Part shown: in pieces, positions 36,272 to 44,730 of the stretch
Layout: every line of letters begins with the position of its first letter
Numbering within the stretch: position 1 is the stretch's first letter
Virus record (IMG/VR): IMGVR_UViG_3300013116_000108
Span: 1 to 64,000 of that record
DNA from: a virus
Length of the DNA: 64,000 nucleotides
Direction: 5' to 3' (one strand)
The notes under the pieces: model-generated
Database searches by the model: none
Told to the model about the DNA's origin: nothing
Seen by the model: only the letters and a program-made list of their open reading frames with translations
Made by a program: the position numbers and the translations under genes

Positions 36272-36964
36272 CTACTTATCAATTTCCGGTTGTTTTAGGA
36301 GAGGATCTACTAGGTTAAGTTGTTTGAATGCCCATTGCCTTTCATGGCACCACATACAGTCGTAACAATGCCCTTCTTTTGTTGCTGTACAACTATGTGT
36401 TACTTCTATTAATTCTTCAGCATCAAATCTATAAAATAAGTCTACAATATGATATTTGTATAAGTGTAAAAACGGTGTTTTAAGTCCAGGAACATCAATA
36501 TTCCATGGTCTTTGCCCATTGGCCATACCCCTAGATTGTAAAGTGTTAAATTCTTCAGGTATGCCAAAATCAAAGCCTAAAGGAACTTGGTGATTTACAC
36601 CGTCGTACACTAACTTAAATTTCTTTGATCTTACTAAATCACCTGTGGGTTTAGTACTATCAATAGAGTTAGCATTTCCTAATATCTCAGGTGACGGTAT
36701 TCCTGAATCTAGCATAGTTGATATTTTTTTATGTACGTTTAAAGAATGATGAAGAGAATTGTCTACTTCTCTTGGTACACAAAAAGTTTTAATCGTTTTA
36801 GTTGGATTTAATACTTTTAAAGCATAAAACAAAATAGCACTATCCATGCCACCTGAAACCATTACTGCTACTTCATTTACGTCATCGGGTATTTTTAAAT
36901 CAATTAAACGTTTATCCCAATGTGGGCCTACTACAAAATTATCAGGGTATGGATATCTTCTCAT
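36272..36964 (-). CDS. queC: 7-cyano-7-deazaguanine synthase-like protein (QueC)
   Basis: The 230-residue protein has the PP-loop motif SGGMDSAIL near residue 37. Its C-terminal cysteine cluster is of QueC type (HSCTATKEGHCYDCMWCHER). QueC turns 7-carboxy-7-deazaguanine into preQ0, using ATP and ammonia. It completes the queD-queE steps encoded 30 kb away and on the other strand. Two bases separate it from the Dam-like gene. Confidence 0.82.
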   Translation of the reverse strand: MRRYPYPDNFVVGPHWDKRLIDLKIPDDVNEVAVMVSGGMDSAILFYALKVLNPTKTIKTFCVPREVDNSLHHSLNVHKKISTMLDSGIPSPEILGNANSIDSTKPTGDLVRSKKFKLVYDGVNHQVPLGFDFGIPEEFNTLQSRGMANGQRPWNIDVPGLKTPFLHLYKYHIVDLFYRFDAEELIEVTHSCTATKEGHCYDCMWCHERQWAFKQLNLVDPLLKQPEIDK

Positions 36965-36966
36965 GT

Positions 36967-37869
36967 TTATTCTTCAAACAAATCGTCAAAGTTATTTAGA
37001 GGTTCTATTTCCTCACTAGGATCATAATTCATAATTAATAATTCTGTTCTTTCTGGTCTTATGCCAGCCGCATCAGAGCCGTCTTTTCTTACAGCACCTT
37101 CTTCTTTAACTAATCCGTTGTTTGTAATTGTTGTTTCTTCGTGCCAATAATACTGATCACGAGGTAGCATCTTTTCAAGTTCATCAAAATGATAATAACT
37201 TAATGCCCATTTACCTTTTGTTTGTTTAAGTAAATCTAGCAACTCTAAATGATCACCTTTACCAAACTCATCTTCTGTGTAATAACTTTCAAGTTTAAAA
37301 TAAGGAGGATCAACATAAAAGAAAGTATCTTTATGATCATACTTTCTAATTAAATCTCTACAATCTATATTTTCAACTGTTAAATGATTTAGTTTGTCTA
37401 AGTATCTTACTTGCTGAAACTTTTCTGTAAATGTTTTAAACTTTGCTTTATAATTTTTATTATAATACATTTTAGACTTTTCTGTTAAGCCATTTCCACC
37501 AGCAAATATCTGTAATTGGCAAAGCATATACTTTGCCGCTAAATCATAATCAGGAATAGGAAACTGTTGACTGTAAATAGAAAATACTTCATCTCTGTAT
37601 TTTGTAAAAGTATCGCCATCATGTAAATCATTATAATAACTTTTACAAGTTTGTTCCATTTTTTGAGGATCTGTACTGCTACATAAAAATACGTTTGCTA
37701 GGTGTCTGTTAAAATCATTATAAACATTTTTATCTACTGGAAATTTGCCACTCATCCAGTAACACCACATAGCACCACCAAACACTTCTACATAAGTTTT
37801 AGACTCACTAGGAAATAAAGGATCAATCCATCTGCTATGATGTTTTTTACCACCTATATACGGAAACAT
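36967..37869 (-). CDS. D12-class adenine-N6 DNA methyltransferase (Dam-like)
   Basis: The 300-residue protein starts [11 protein letters not shown] (motif I, SAM binding) and has motif IV DPPY in TFFYVDPPYF, with VEVFGGAMW between, as in Dam/D12-class enzymes. It would methylate adenine at a short site; the site is unknown. No restriction partner is visible, so self-protection is the likely role. Its start overlaps the GMP reductase stop. Confidence 0.88.
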   Translation of the reverse strand: MFPYIGGKKHHSRWIDPLFPSESKTYVEVFGGAMWCYWMSGKFPVDKNVYNDFNRHLANVFLCSSTDPQKMEQTCKSYYNDLHDGDTFTKYRDEVFSIYSQQFPIPDYDLAAKYMLCQLQIFAGGNGLTEKSKMYYNKNYKAKFKTFTEKFQQVRYLDKLNHLTVENIDCRDLIRKYDHKDTFFYVDPPYFKLESYYTEDEFGKGDHLELLDLLKQTKGKWALSYYHFDELEKMLPRDQYYWHEETTITNNGLVKEEGAVRKDGSDAAGIRPERTELLIMNYDPSEEIEPLNNFDDLFEE

Positions 37870-38969
37870 TATTCACCTATCGTTGAACTTTCGTAAACTG
37901 TGTTTAACTGATTATTAACTTGAATAAATGTAGCACACTTTGAAAGACTTTTTAACATATTAGCACCAACGTATGTACAAGCACTTCTAACACCTCCAAG
38001 TATATCTTGAATTGTATGGTCAACATTTCCTCGATAAGGTACAAGTACTGTTCTACCTTCACTTGAGCGATATTTCTTAAGTCCATCAAAGTGTTTATCG
38101 TTGGCTGTTTTACTGCTCATACCATAGAATTGTACAAATGATTTTTCTTCATAAACTTGTTCAAGTCCTTGAACTTCATTTGTAATATATTTTTTAGTGA
38201 TTATCTCGCCACCGCCTTGATCATGTCCTGCTAACATACCACCAAGCATAACGTAATCTGCTCCGCCGGCAAATGCTTTTGCTACATCACCTGGGCAAGT
38301 ACAACCGCCGTCAGCAATAATATGGCCACCGAGCCCGTGTGCCGCATCGGCACATTCGATAACTGCTGATAGTTGAGGATAACCAACGCCAGTCTTAAGC
38401 CTAGTAGTACAAACACTACCAGGGCCAATGCCCACTTTAACAATATCAGCGCCATTTAATATTAACTCCTGTGTCTGATCTGCTGTAACTACGTTACCGG
38501 CAATAATAATTATACCTGGATACTTTTTATGAAACATATGAATAAAATCTAAAAATCTTTCACTATAACCATTTGCTACATCAATACAAACATACTTTAA
38601 CCTGTCGCTAACTGCCTTATAAACATCATCAAATTTATGTCTATCATGATCTAAAATACCAATGCTCATAGCAACAAAGTTTCCCCTGTCGGGTCTTGAT
38701 GTATCATTAAAATAATTTACTAACTCTTCTACTGAATATGTTTTAACTAAACAAGTAAAAATTCTTTGCTCTGCTAATCTGTCAGCCATTTCAAATGTAC
38801 CAACTCCATCCATATTACTTGCCATAATAGGAATGCCTTCCCACTTCTTCTTACTTTTAAATGTAAATTCTCTTGTAAGTTTTACATCTTTTCTTGAACC
38901 TAATACACTACGTTTAGGTCTCAAAAGTACACTAGAATAATCTAGTTTAATATCCGGCTCAATTCTCAT
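37869..38969 (-). CDS. guaC: GMP reductase (IMPDH/GMPR family)
   Basis: The 366-residue TIM-barrel enzyme is closer to GMP reductase than IMP dehydrogenase. It starts [21 protein letters not shown], has [13 protein letters not shown] with the catalytic Cys, and [14 protein letters not shown] with no CBS insert. GMP reductase turns GMP to IMP with NADPH. It would recycle host guanine nucleotides toward adenine or the purine-salvage pool. It overlaps both neighbours. Confidence 0.88.
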   Translation of the reverse strand: MRIEPDIKLDYSSVLLRPKRSVLGSRKDVKLTREFTFKSKKKWEGIPIMASNMDGVGTFEMADRLAEQRIFTCLVKTYSVEELVNYFNDTSRPDRGNFVAMSIGILDHDRHKFDDVYKAVSDRLKYVCIDVANGYSERFLDFIHMFHKKYPGIIIIAGNVVTADQTQELILNGADIVKVGIGPGSVCTTRLKTGVGYPQLSAVIECADAAHGLGGHIIADGGCTCPGDVAKAFAGGADYVMLGGMLAGHDQGGGEIITKKYITNEVQGLEQVYEEKSFVQFYGMSSKTANDKHFDGLKKYRSSEGRTVLVPYRGNVDHTIQDILGGVRSACTYVGANMLKSLSKCATFIQVNNQLNTVYESSTIGE

Positions 38970-39373
38970 TGTTCACACACCCTTTTTCTCAAATCAGTTG
39001 TACTAAATCTGTGATCTCGTTTGTTGAAATAAATTTGTATATCCCTTGATTTACAAATCTCCTTGCCTGTAAAGTCTTTAGTTCTATATTCTTCACCTAG
39101 TATTCTAATATTAATAGGATACATAGATAAAATATCTTCTAAGTCACGCTCAGTAGCATAAGGTACAATTTCATCAACATACTTTACAGCATCTAATTGA
39201 GAAAACCTTTCTACTAAACTTTGTATTGGTGAATTCTTTTCTGCTCTATCTATACTTGGATCAACTTGTAATCCTACAATCAAATGATCGCAAGTACTTT
39301 TTGCTTCTCTCAGCATTTCAATATGTCCAGCGTGTAATAAGTCAAAAGTTGAACAAGTAAAACCTATTTTCAT
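38966..39373 (-). CDS. Cytidylyltransferase-like nucleotidyltransferase (TagD type)
   Basis: The 135-residue protein shows the HxGH motif ([14 protein letters not shown]), [10 protein letters not shown] and the C-terminal STTDLRKRV motif of the glycerol-3-phosphate cytidylyltransferase group. It would couple a phosphorylated alcohol to CTP. Substrate is open. It begins with ATGA overlapping a short reading frame upstream. Confidence 0.82.
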   Translation of the reverse strand: MKIGFTCSTFDLLHAGHIEMLREAKSTCDHLIVGLQVDPSIDRAEKNSPIQSLVERFSQLDAVKYVDEIVPYATERDLEDILSMYPINIRILGEEYRTKDFTGKEICKSRDIQIYFNKRDHRFSTTDLRKRVCEQ

Positions 39374-39459
39374 TTTTTTGGATCCTCTTTATTCATTTTA
39401 TATAACAAACCTACAGGAATTATAAAACAACACAATGTAAAAATTATGGCTGTTACCAT
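39370..39459 (-). CDS. Very small membrane protein (29 residues)
   Basis: The frame runs MVTAIIFTLCCFIIPVGLLY then KMNKEDPKK, one membrane segment with a charged tail. It overlaps the exonuclease stop by 7 bases and the next start by 4 (ATGA). It fills an otherwise empty 79-base gap. Coupled overlaps on both sides make it likely translated. Confidence 0.45.
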   Translation of the reverse strand: MVTAIIFTLCCFIIPVGLLYKMNKEDPKK

Positions 39460-39995
39460 CTCTTAGTAACTCCAAAGTGTTTAAATGTTTTCTGAACACA
39501 TTTTGCTTGATAATAACAATCAGCCAAAGCATTATGTAAGTCTTCTTGAATTGCTTTACGCGGATCAACTGGCATTAAATTAAATAAAGTCCTCGAATCT
39601 TGTATTTGCCAAAAGTTCCACGGTGTAGGGGTGTTTAGTTGTCTATATAAATGTTCTAAAATAGCAATATCAAACACTGGTCCTTGAGCCCATATTTTGT
39701 CTACACCAACAAGACTTTTATTAAGTTGTTCTAATACTTGTGTTAAATTTGTACGTCCTTCTTCTGACAATGCTTCGTTTCTTACTTTAGCATCTTGTTT
39801 GCCCCACCAAGCCATTGTATCATCATCTACACTTCTATTTAAATCATTTTGTTCGTTGATGTCTAATTTCAGGTACAAACCATCATAAGGTTCGCTATCC
39901 GAATATGGATCAAACTTTATAGCACCTAGAGATGTAATAACACAATCTGGTTTTGTTCCAAATGTTTCTAAGTCGATCATAGCATGAACAGACAT
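39453..39995 (-). CDS. dexA: DEDDh exonuclease (T4 DexA type)
   Basis: The 180-residue protein has the exonuclease motifs IDLETFG (I), GPVFDIAIL (II) and HNALADC (III, DEDDh His and Asp), in a length similar to phage DexA-like enzymes. It would trim DNA 3' ends or degrade host DNA or RNA. It follows clpS by 2 bases. Confidence 0.82.
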   Translation of the reverse strand: MSVHAMIDLETFGTKPDCVITSLGAIKFDPYSDSEPYDGLYLKLDINEQNDLNRSVDDDTMAWWGKQDAKVRNEALSEEGRTNLTQVLEQLNKSLVGVDKIWAQGPVFDIAILEHLYRQLNTPTPWNFWQIQDSRTLFNLMPVDPRKAIQEDLHNALADCYYQAKCVQKTFKHFGVTKRW

Positions 39996-39997
39996 TG

Positions 39998-40306
39998 TTA
40001 TTCCTTTTCTATTTTTACTTGTAATGGGAAACCTCTGCTTCGAGCAAGTACTGTTACTTCTATTCCTTTTTGCTCAGCAATTTCATAAGGTAATACGGCT
40101 ACTACAGCCATGCCATCCTCGTGGATTTTTACTGTAATGCCTTCAGCGTCATCTGGATTGTAATCAAATATGTCTAATAATGTTTCAACAACAAATTCCA
40201 TTGTTGTTAATTCGTCATTCATATAAATGACTTTATACAGGCCAGGTTCAGTAACTTTTATTCGTGTTACTGTGGACGGTTTTTCTTTTATTTGTGTGTC
40301 GCTCAT
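39998..40306 (-). CDS. clpS: ClpS-like N-degron adaptor
   Basis: The 102-residue protein matches ClpS. YKVIYMNDELTTMEFVVETL aligns with the YKVxLxNDDxTPMEFVVxVL helix and holds the Asn-Asp and Met of the N-degron pocket. VKIHEDGMAVVAV holds the pocket His, and FPLQVKIEKE is the standard end. ClpS delivers proteins with bulky N-terminal residues to ClpA. No ClpA is encoded here, so it either uses the host's or works with phage ClpX. It has its own promoter. Confidence 0.88.
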   Translation of the reverse strand: MSDTQIKEKPSTVTRIKVTEPGLYKVIYMNDELTTMEFVVETLLDIFDYNPDDAEGITVKIHEDGMAVVAVLPYEIAEQKGIEVTVLARSRGFPLQVKIEKE

Positions 40307-40330
40307 AGTTACCTCTTGTTAGTAACTGTT

Positions 40331-40359
40331 ATTATAACAAAAATTGAGTATGTTGTCAA
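40331..40359 (-). promoter_or_regulatory. Sigma70-type promoter for clpS
   Basis: On the minus strand TTGACA (40359-40354) and TATAAT (40336-40331) are perfect with 17 bases between. The clpS ATG (40306) lies 25 bases past the -10, with AGAGG upstream of it. Confidence 0.85.
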
Positions 40360-40360
40360 G

Positions 40361-40400
40361 AAAAAAGATAGGATTAGCCAAAATAAACTAACCCTATCTT
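40361..40400 (-). terminator. Rho-independent terminator after hsp20
   Basis: On the minus strand AAGATAGGGTTAG pairs with CTAATCCTATCTT across a short loop and is followed by TTTT. It ends hsp20 transcription immediately before the clpS promoter. Confidence 0.8.
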
Positions 40401-40416
40401 CAATTGTTAACTAGAA

Positions 40417-40845
40417 TTATTTGATACTAATTGTTCTTGGCTTTTTGGCCTCAGGAACAATTTTCTCCAATGATACTTTTAGTAAGCCATCTTTTAATTC
40501 CGCCCCATTTACAACTACGTCATCAGCAATAGTGAAAGATCTCTTGAATTGACGTTTTGAAATTCCTCTGTGTAATACACTTGGATCTTCGCTTTCGTCT
40601 TTTTCACTTTGAACTGAATTAACAGTTAGATTGTTATCAGCATATTTTACTTCAATGTCTTTTTTGCCAAATCCGGCTAAAGCCATTTCGATGTCATATG
40701 TGAAGTCACCTGTTTTTACGATATTGTATGGTGGAAAATTCACTTGTGGCATATCTGTCATACGTTCAAATGTATCGAACATATCGTCGAAGCCTACTGT
40801 GAATGGTTTAAGGTTATTAAAGATAGATAGTCTTGCGTTTGTCAT
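40417..40845 (-). CDS. hsp20: Small heat-shock protein Hsp20 (IbpA-like)
   Basis: The 142-residue protein has the alpha-crystallin domain at about residues 35-125: FPPYNIVKTGDFTYDIEMALAGFGKKDIEV through GLLKVSLEKIVPE, with the classic LxVxL-type strand. It prevents aggregation of unfolded proteins. Hsp20 is common in marine T4-like phages and fits the proteostasis genes nearby. AAGGAG precedes the ATG. Confidence 0.9.
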   Translation of the reverse strand: MTNARLSIFNNLKPFTVGFDDMFDTFERMTDMPQVNFPPYNIVKTGDFTYDIEMALAGFGKKDIEVKYADNNLTVNSVQSEKDESEDPSVLHRGISKRQFKRSFTIADDVVVNGAELKDGLLKVSLEKIVPEAKKPRTISIK

Positions 40846-40925
40846 TGTTTTCTCCTTATATTAAGCAAGTTAACTTTGTGTACCCGACCTTTCGGCGTAC
40901 AATAGTATTTAGCATACTATACTAT

Positions 40926-40955
40926 ATTATATAAGCATTAATGATAAAAAGTCAA
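40926..40955 (-). promoter_or_regulatory. Sigma70-type promoter for hsp20
   Basis: TTGACT (40955-40950) and TATAAT (40931-40926) are 18 bases apart on the minus strand. The rest of the 80-base leader has a TAAATAC motif and AAGGAG. Confidence 0.7.
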
Positions 40956-40972
40956 GTCTTTTTTGGAAATAA

Positions 40973-41002
40973 ATCCAAAAAAAATCCCCCAATTAAGGGG
41001 GA
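40973..41002 (-). terminator. Rho-independent terminator
   Basis: On the minus strand TCCCCC-TTAA-TTGGGGGA is a strong hairpin followed by a run of eight T. It ends the transcript of the gene at 41071-41403, just before the hsp20 promoter. Confidence 0.85.
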
Positions 41003-41070
41003 CTTTGAATAGTGTGGGATTTTAGTTTTTTTAGAGCTCAAAAATCCCCTGGAAAGTTGCTCTTGTGTTG

Positions 41071-41403
41071 TTAGGAATAAATGGAATTATCCCCAACCAC
41101 TTCTCCGTCCTCTACTTCAAACATCGCAAGTATTGGCGAATTCAACCACTGATTTAATCCATCACTAAATTGGATCTTATCAGCAAACTTTAACTTATCT
41201 ACTGGCTTTCTAAATGAACGCTCTAGTGCTTTCATCTTAGTAGCCTGTTCTAATGTAACTTTAACAATTTCGCCGTCATCTGTTTTAACAGTATCTAGCG
41301 GTTTAATATTTTCTTGTGAATCTTCAATTTTACTAAATTGGACAAACATTTTCTGTTGCTTGTAACCCGGACCAAACTCATCATTGTCAATCTTAAAACC
41401 CAT
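41071..41403 (-). CDS. Hypothetical protein
   Basis: The 110-residue soluble protein (FVQFSKIEDSQENIKPLDTVKTDDGEIV) lies between a sigma70 promoter and a terminator, so it is a one-gene unit. No family is recognised. The strong control signals on both sides suggest it is important early in infection. Confidence 0.55.
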   Translation of the reverse strand: MGFKIDNDEFGPGYKQQKMFVQFSKIEDSQENIKPLDTVKTDDGEIVKVTLEQATKMKALERSFRKPVDKLKFADKIQFSDGLNQWLNSPILAMFEVEDGEVVGDNSIYS

Positions 41404-41435
41404 TTAGAACCTCACTTTTATTATTAATACTATGT

Positions 41436-41464
41436 ATTATACACTCTTTATATCCAAAAGTCAA
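41436..41464 (-). promoter_or_regulatory. Sigma70-type promoter for gene 41071-41403
   Basis: TTGACT (41464-41459) and TATAAT (41441-41436) lie 17 bases apart on the minus strand. The leader carries GTGAGG before the ATG. Confidence 0.8.
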
Positions 41465-41470
41465 CCAAAA

Positions 41471-42097
41471 TCACGTCTTTTTTCCACCTTTTTTACCAAC
41501 TATTAATTTAAAAATAGCATTATGTCCTTGCTGTGTGTAAGTATAATCGTAGTTATAATGGCTATTTGTGGCTATCAAATCCTCGATTTTAGCGTGGTTT
41601 TCTGTATCTATGCCATATATGTTACACCAGCGAATAAACTGCTCAGATAATGAATATTTGTGAAAATATGGGGTCATAGTAGTCTCTAATAGTGTTTCGC
41701 CTACACACGGGCGTATTTGAGCCCACTCTGTAACGATTTTAACGTCTTTTCTTATAGTTTTAATAGCATTATAAAACCCCATATTATGCTCAACCAAACT
41801 ATCCGGAGTATGTGTCATTAATAACATATCACGTCTACGAGTAAAGTTCACATCTAAGTAATTGTCATTACTCCAATTATATACAAAATTTCCTATTTTT
41901 TGATGTACAAAATCAGGAAACATTACTATTATATTCTTATGGTCTTTTTGATGTTTAATAAATTGTTGAAAGGTATCTTCGTTAGATTCTGTAACTATAA
42001 CTTTAGGTTCTTCTTTGTAATGGTCTGCTAATTGAAGAACCCAATGTCCTTCGCCGTGATTGGTTATACTAACTGTGTCATTACCTATTACTAACAT
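41471..42097 (-). CDS. Hypothetical protein
   Basis: The 208-residue protein has an alpha/beta start (MLVIGNDTVSITNHGEGHWVLQLADHY) but no motif I can name. It overlaps the SGNH-like gene by 17 bases, so both probably act together. Confidence 0.5.
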   Translation of the reverse strand: MLVIGNDTVSITNHGEGHWVLQLADHYKEEPKVIVTESNEDTFQQFIKHQKDHKNIIVMFPDFVHQKIGNFVYNWSNDNYLDVNFTRRRDMLLMTHTPDSLVEHNMGFYNAIKTIRKDVKIVTEWAQIRPCVGETLLETTMTPYFHKYSLSEQFIRWCNIYGIDTENHAKIEDLIATNSHYNYDYTYTQQGHNAIFKLIVGKKGGKKT

Positions 42098-42884
42098 CTA
42101 TCTTCTCTTTTACTAATTTAGCAAAGTCTTTGTTAGTTTTTGGGCCAGGATGTTTACCATCAGAACCATATTCTTGTGTATTATCTAACAACTCTAAAAT
42201 ACCTGTTTCTAGCCAGTTAGTTTTGTCAATTTTATTTGCTAACTGCTTTACATTTAGTAACGGTCCATCTTCTATTTCACTTAAAAAAGTTAAGGGATGC
42301 CACTCTCCCCAATCACCTGGATACTTAAAATCGCCTGTATAAAACCAGTCTCCTCCATTTACAAACAAGTAAGGTTGCCCTATATCTTTAAAATAGTTTT
42401 GTAAGACATAGGCATTTTTAATTAAACTTAAAAAACTAGTTGCTGAGTCTTCTAACAAAACATACTGCCTACCTCTATTGCTATCTACCCAACTACCATG
42501 TTCTATACTAGCATAACCTGTTGGACCGTTATCTACTGTCCAAAAATTTTGAGTACCTTTAACTCTAGAATGTGTCAACGTTTCATAATTACCATCTATA
42601 CTACTTTCAGTTAATTGTGTTTCGTCAGTTTGCTTTTGAATACCTATTGTTTCCCAACGTGGCAAGCCTGTCCATTGAACGACAACCATTTCAGGCTTAT
42701 AGTGTTCACAGTAACTCCATGCTCTTCTGGCTATAAAATCATTAGAACTTCCGCATACACCGTGGTTAACTACTTTAGAAAAACCCAAGTGATTGGTCCA
42801 ACTATCTTTATAACTATCTAAATAATGGTAATGGCTGTTACTACAGCCTGATATGTAAACTGTGTCTATTAGAGGTTTTGCCAC
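42081..42884 (-). CDS. SGNH-hydrolase-like protein
   Basis: The 267-residue protein has a strand-nucleophile turn VYISGCSNSHYHYLD near the N-terminus, GVCGSSNDFIARRAW (block II-like) and, near the C-terminus, SDGKHPGPKTN, the DxxH pair of SGNH esterases. The GDSL motif reads GCSNS, so it is divergent. The family removes acyl or acetyl groups from glycans or lipids; a substrate cannot be named. Confidence 0.6.
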   Translation of the reverse strand: MAKPLIDTVYISGCSNSHYHYLDSYKDSWTNHLGFSKVVNHGVCGSSNDFIARRAWSYCEHYKPEMVVVQWTGLPRWETIGIQKQTDETQLTESSIDGNYETLTHSRVKGTQNFWTVDNGPTGYASIEHGSWVDSNRGRQYVLLEDSATSFLSLIKNAYVLQNYFKDIGQPYLFVNGGDWFYTGDFKYPGDWGEWHPLTFLSEIEDGPLLNVKQLANKIDKTNWLETGILELLDNTQEYGSDGKHPGPKTNKDFAKLVKEKIDVSNR

Positions 42885-42894
42885 TAGTACTCAC

Positions 42895-43200
42895 CTAGTA
42901 CATTCTCTTTTGAGAAAATCCCCATTGTGCTTCTTGTTCACGTTGTTTCTTTAACCAACGATTACGGCCTGCTTTTTTGGCTAGTCTTTTCTTTTCGCTA
43001 GGTTTTATAAAATACTGCCTATCTCGACATTCTTGTAAAGTATTGTCTGCTTGGAGTTTTTTCTTTAGTTTTCTTAATGCCTTTGTGACATCATTGTTGT
43101 GAACTATAACAGTTGTTCCACCTGTTAAATCTTGAGCTCTTTTAGGTTGATTTCTATTACCAAAGCCTGCTCTGTTATTGCTTTTTCTATTTACAAACAT
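42895..43200 (-). CDS. rpsU: Ribosomal protein bS21-like
   Basis: The 101-residue basic protein has a core VIVHNNDVTKALRKLKKKLQADNTLQECRDRQYFIKPSEKKR that matches bS21 (V..N...ALRR.K......L.E.R.R..Y.KPS..R). Residues before it are an extension. bS21 helps small-subunit binding of mRNA starts; phage copies are known in aquatic phages and can bias ribosomes to phage messages. It overlaps the clpX stop by one base. Confidence 0.85.
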   Translation of the reverse strand: MFVNRKSNNRAGFGNRNQPKRAQDLTGGTTVIVHNNDVTKALRKLKKKLQADNTLQECRDRQYFIKPSEKKRLAKKAGRNRWLKKQREQEAQWGFSQKRMY

Positions 43201-44363
43201 TAAGCCTCCTGTACGTCTGTGTCATTAATAATTACTTCCTTTCCTTTAAGTTGATCTAACTCGTAATAGTATTCAAGCAAAGTATTTTCTAATATACCTT
43301 TTAATGCTCTAGCACCTACCTTATATTGTAACGCAAGTTCGACTATTTTGTCAAGTGCTTTCTCCGAAAATATCAAACTAACATTATCTAAATCAAAATA
43401 GAACCTAGTTTGCTCAATTAGGTTATTATCAATATCAGCCAATACTTGTTTTAATTCATCTTTGGAAAGTTCTGTTGTTTGAACAACAACTGGAAAGCGA
43501 CCAATAAATTCAGGTATCATTCCAAAGTCAATTAACTCGCTTGAAATTAGTTTACTTTGGCCTCCGTGTGTTTCTCCAAACCCAATAGTATTTGTTTTTT
43601 GGCTGTCCATTCCAACAAATGCTCCACTTCCAATAAACAAAATCTTACTAGTATCTACTTCAATCATTTCTTGCTGTGGATGTTTTCTTCCACCTTGTGG
43701 TGCTACTCTAACAGTTGTACCTTCAACTAATTTTAACAATGCTTGTTGTACACCTTCGCCTGAAACATCTCTAGTAATTGAAACGTTCTCACTTTTCCTG
43801 CCAATTTTATCAATTTCATCTAAAAATACAATACCTTGTTCTGCTCTTGCTACATTGTAATCTACTTTCATTAGCAAAGAACTAATAATACTTTCAACAT
43901 CATCACCAACATACCCACTTTCAGTTAAACTTGTAGCATCAGCAATTACAATAGGCACATCTAAAAACTTAGCAATTTGTTTTGCCATAAAAGTTTTACC
44001 ACTACCAGTAGGACCAATTATTAATTGATTATTCTTTTCAATAGTACCTTTTCTATCATACATTAATCTCTTGTAGTGATTTACTACACCTACTGCCATA
44101 TGACGTTTTGCTTTATGTTGTCCAACTACTGTTTCGTCTAAAAATGCTACAATCTCTTTTGCTGTTTTGGGTTCTAATTCCTTTGCCCATTGCTTTGCCT
44201 TTTCATCTGTGAGGACTTTACTACACAAATCTATACATTCATCACAAATACCAACACCTTCTGCTACAATAATCTTGTATACTTGGTCTTTTGTTTTGCC
44301 ACAAAAATTACACTGACTGACTGAACGAATTTGATCTATACTAGTTGATTTATCATCTGTCAT
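43200..44363 (-). CDS. clpX: ATP-dependent Clp unfoldase ClpX
   Basis: I use ATG 44363 (AAAAGG upstream). The 387-residue protein is complete: N-terminal zinc finger (CNFCGKTK...CDECIDLC), Walker A GPTGSGKT, Walker B IVFLDEIDKI, pore loop GYVGDD, an RKHP loop like the one that reads the ssrA tag, and TNTIGFGE, the IGF loop that docks ClpP. ClpX unfolds tagged proteins and feeds ClpP, which this phage also encodes. The tmRNA tag at 54.1 kb ends in LAA, a ClpX signal. Confidence 0.93.
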   Translation of the reverse strand: MTDDKSTSIDQIRSVSQCNFCGKTKDQVYKIIVAEGVGICDECIDLCSKVLTDEKAKQWAKELEPKTAKEIVAFLDETVVGQHKAKRHMAVGVVNHYKRLMYDRKGTIEKNNQLIIGPTGSGKTFMAKQIAKFLDVPIVIADATSLTESGYVGDDVESIISSLLMKVDYNVARAEQGIVFLDEIDKIGRKSENVSITRDVSGEGVQQALLKLVEGTTVRVAPQGGRKHPQQEMIEVDTSKILFIGSGAFVGMDSQKTNTIGFGETHGGQSKLISSELIDFGMIPEFIGRFPVVVQTTELSKDELKQVLADIDNNLIEQTRFYFDLDNVSLIFSEKALDKIVELALQYKVGARALKGILENTLLEYYYELDQLKGKEVIINDTDVQEA

Positions 44364-44730
44364 TTGAGAGCCTTTTTTGTAATATCCAGTCAACTGGAAC
44401 TGTTAGTTTTCTATTATTTAATGAATCGTAATTCTCTTCATGATGTATATCATCACACCACCAAACGTTTGGCATAGACATCAAGTACCCTGTAACAATT
44501 TTATTTTCATATTCATTGCTTACAATAACTACAGATGATCTAGTTGCTGTATTAACAATCCAATCAACTTTGCTATTTTGTTCGCCTATGTGTAAACTAT
44601 AATCGCCGTATTTAGGTAATTCCTTAATATATTGCTCAACTGTCCAGTTATCACAACCTACAAGGAATACACTTTCTTGTTTACCAAACCAATAATCTGG
44701 TTCTGTTACTACTGTTACATTATTGTCCAA
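44353..44730 (-). CDS. Hypothetical protein
   Basis: The 125-residue product (FLVGCDNWTVEQYIKELPKYGDYSLHIGE) looks like a small alpha/beta protein. Its end overlaps clpX by 11 bases and its start overlaps the coiled-coil gene by 11. No function is recognised. Confidence 0.5.
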   Translation of the reverse strand: MDNNVTVVTEPDYWFGKQESVFLVGCDNWTVEQYIKELPKYGDYSLHIGEQNSKVDWIVNTATRSSVVIVSNEYENKIVTGYLMSMPNVWWCDDIHHEENYDSLNNRKLTVPVDWILQKRLSNDR

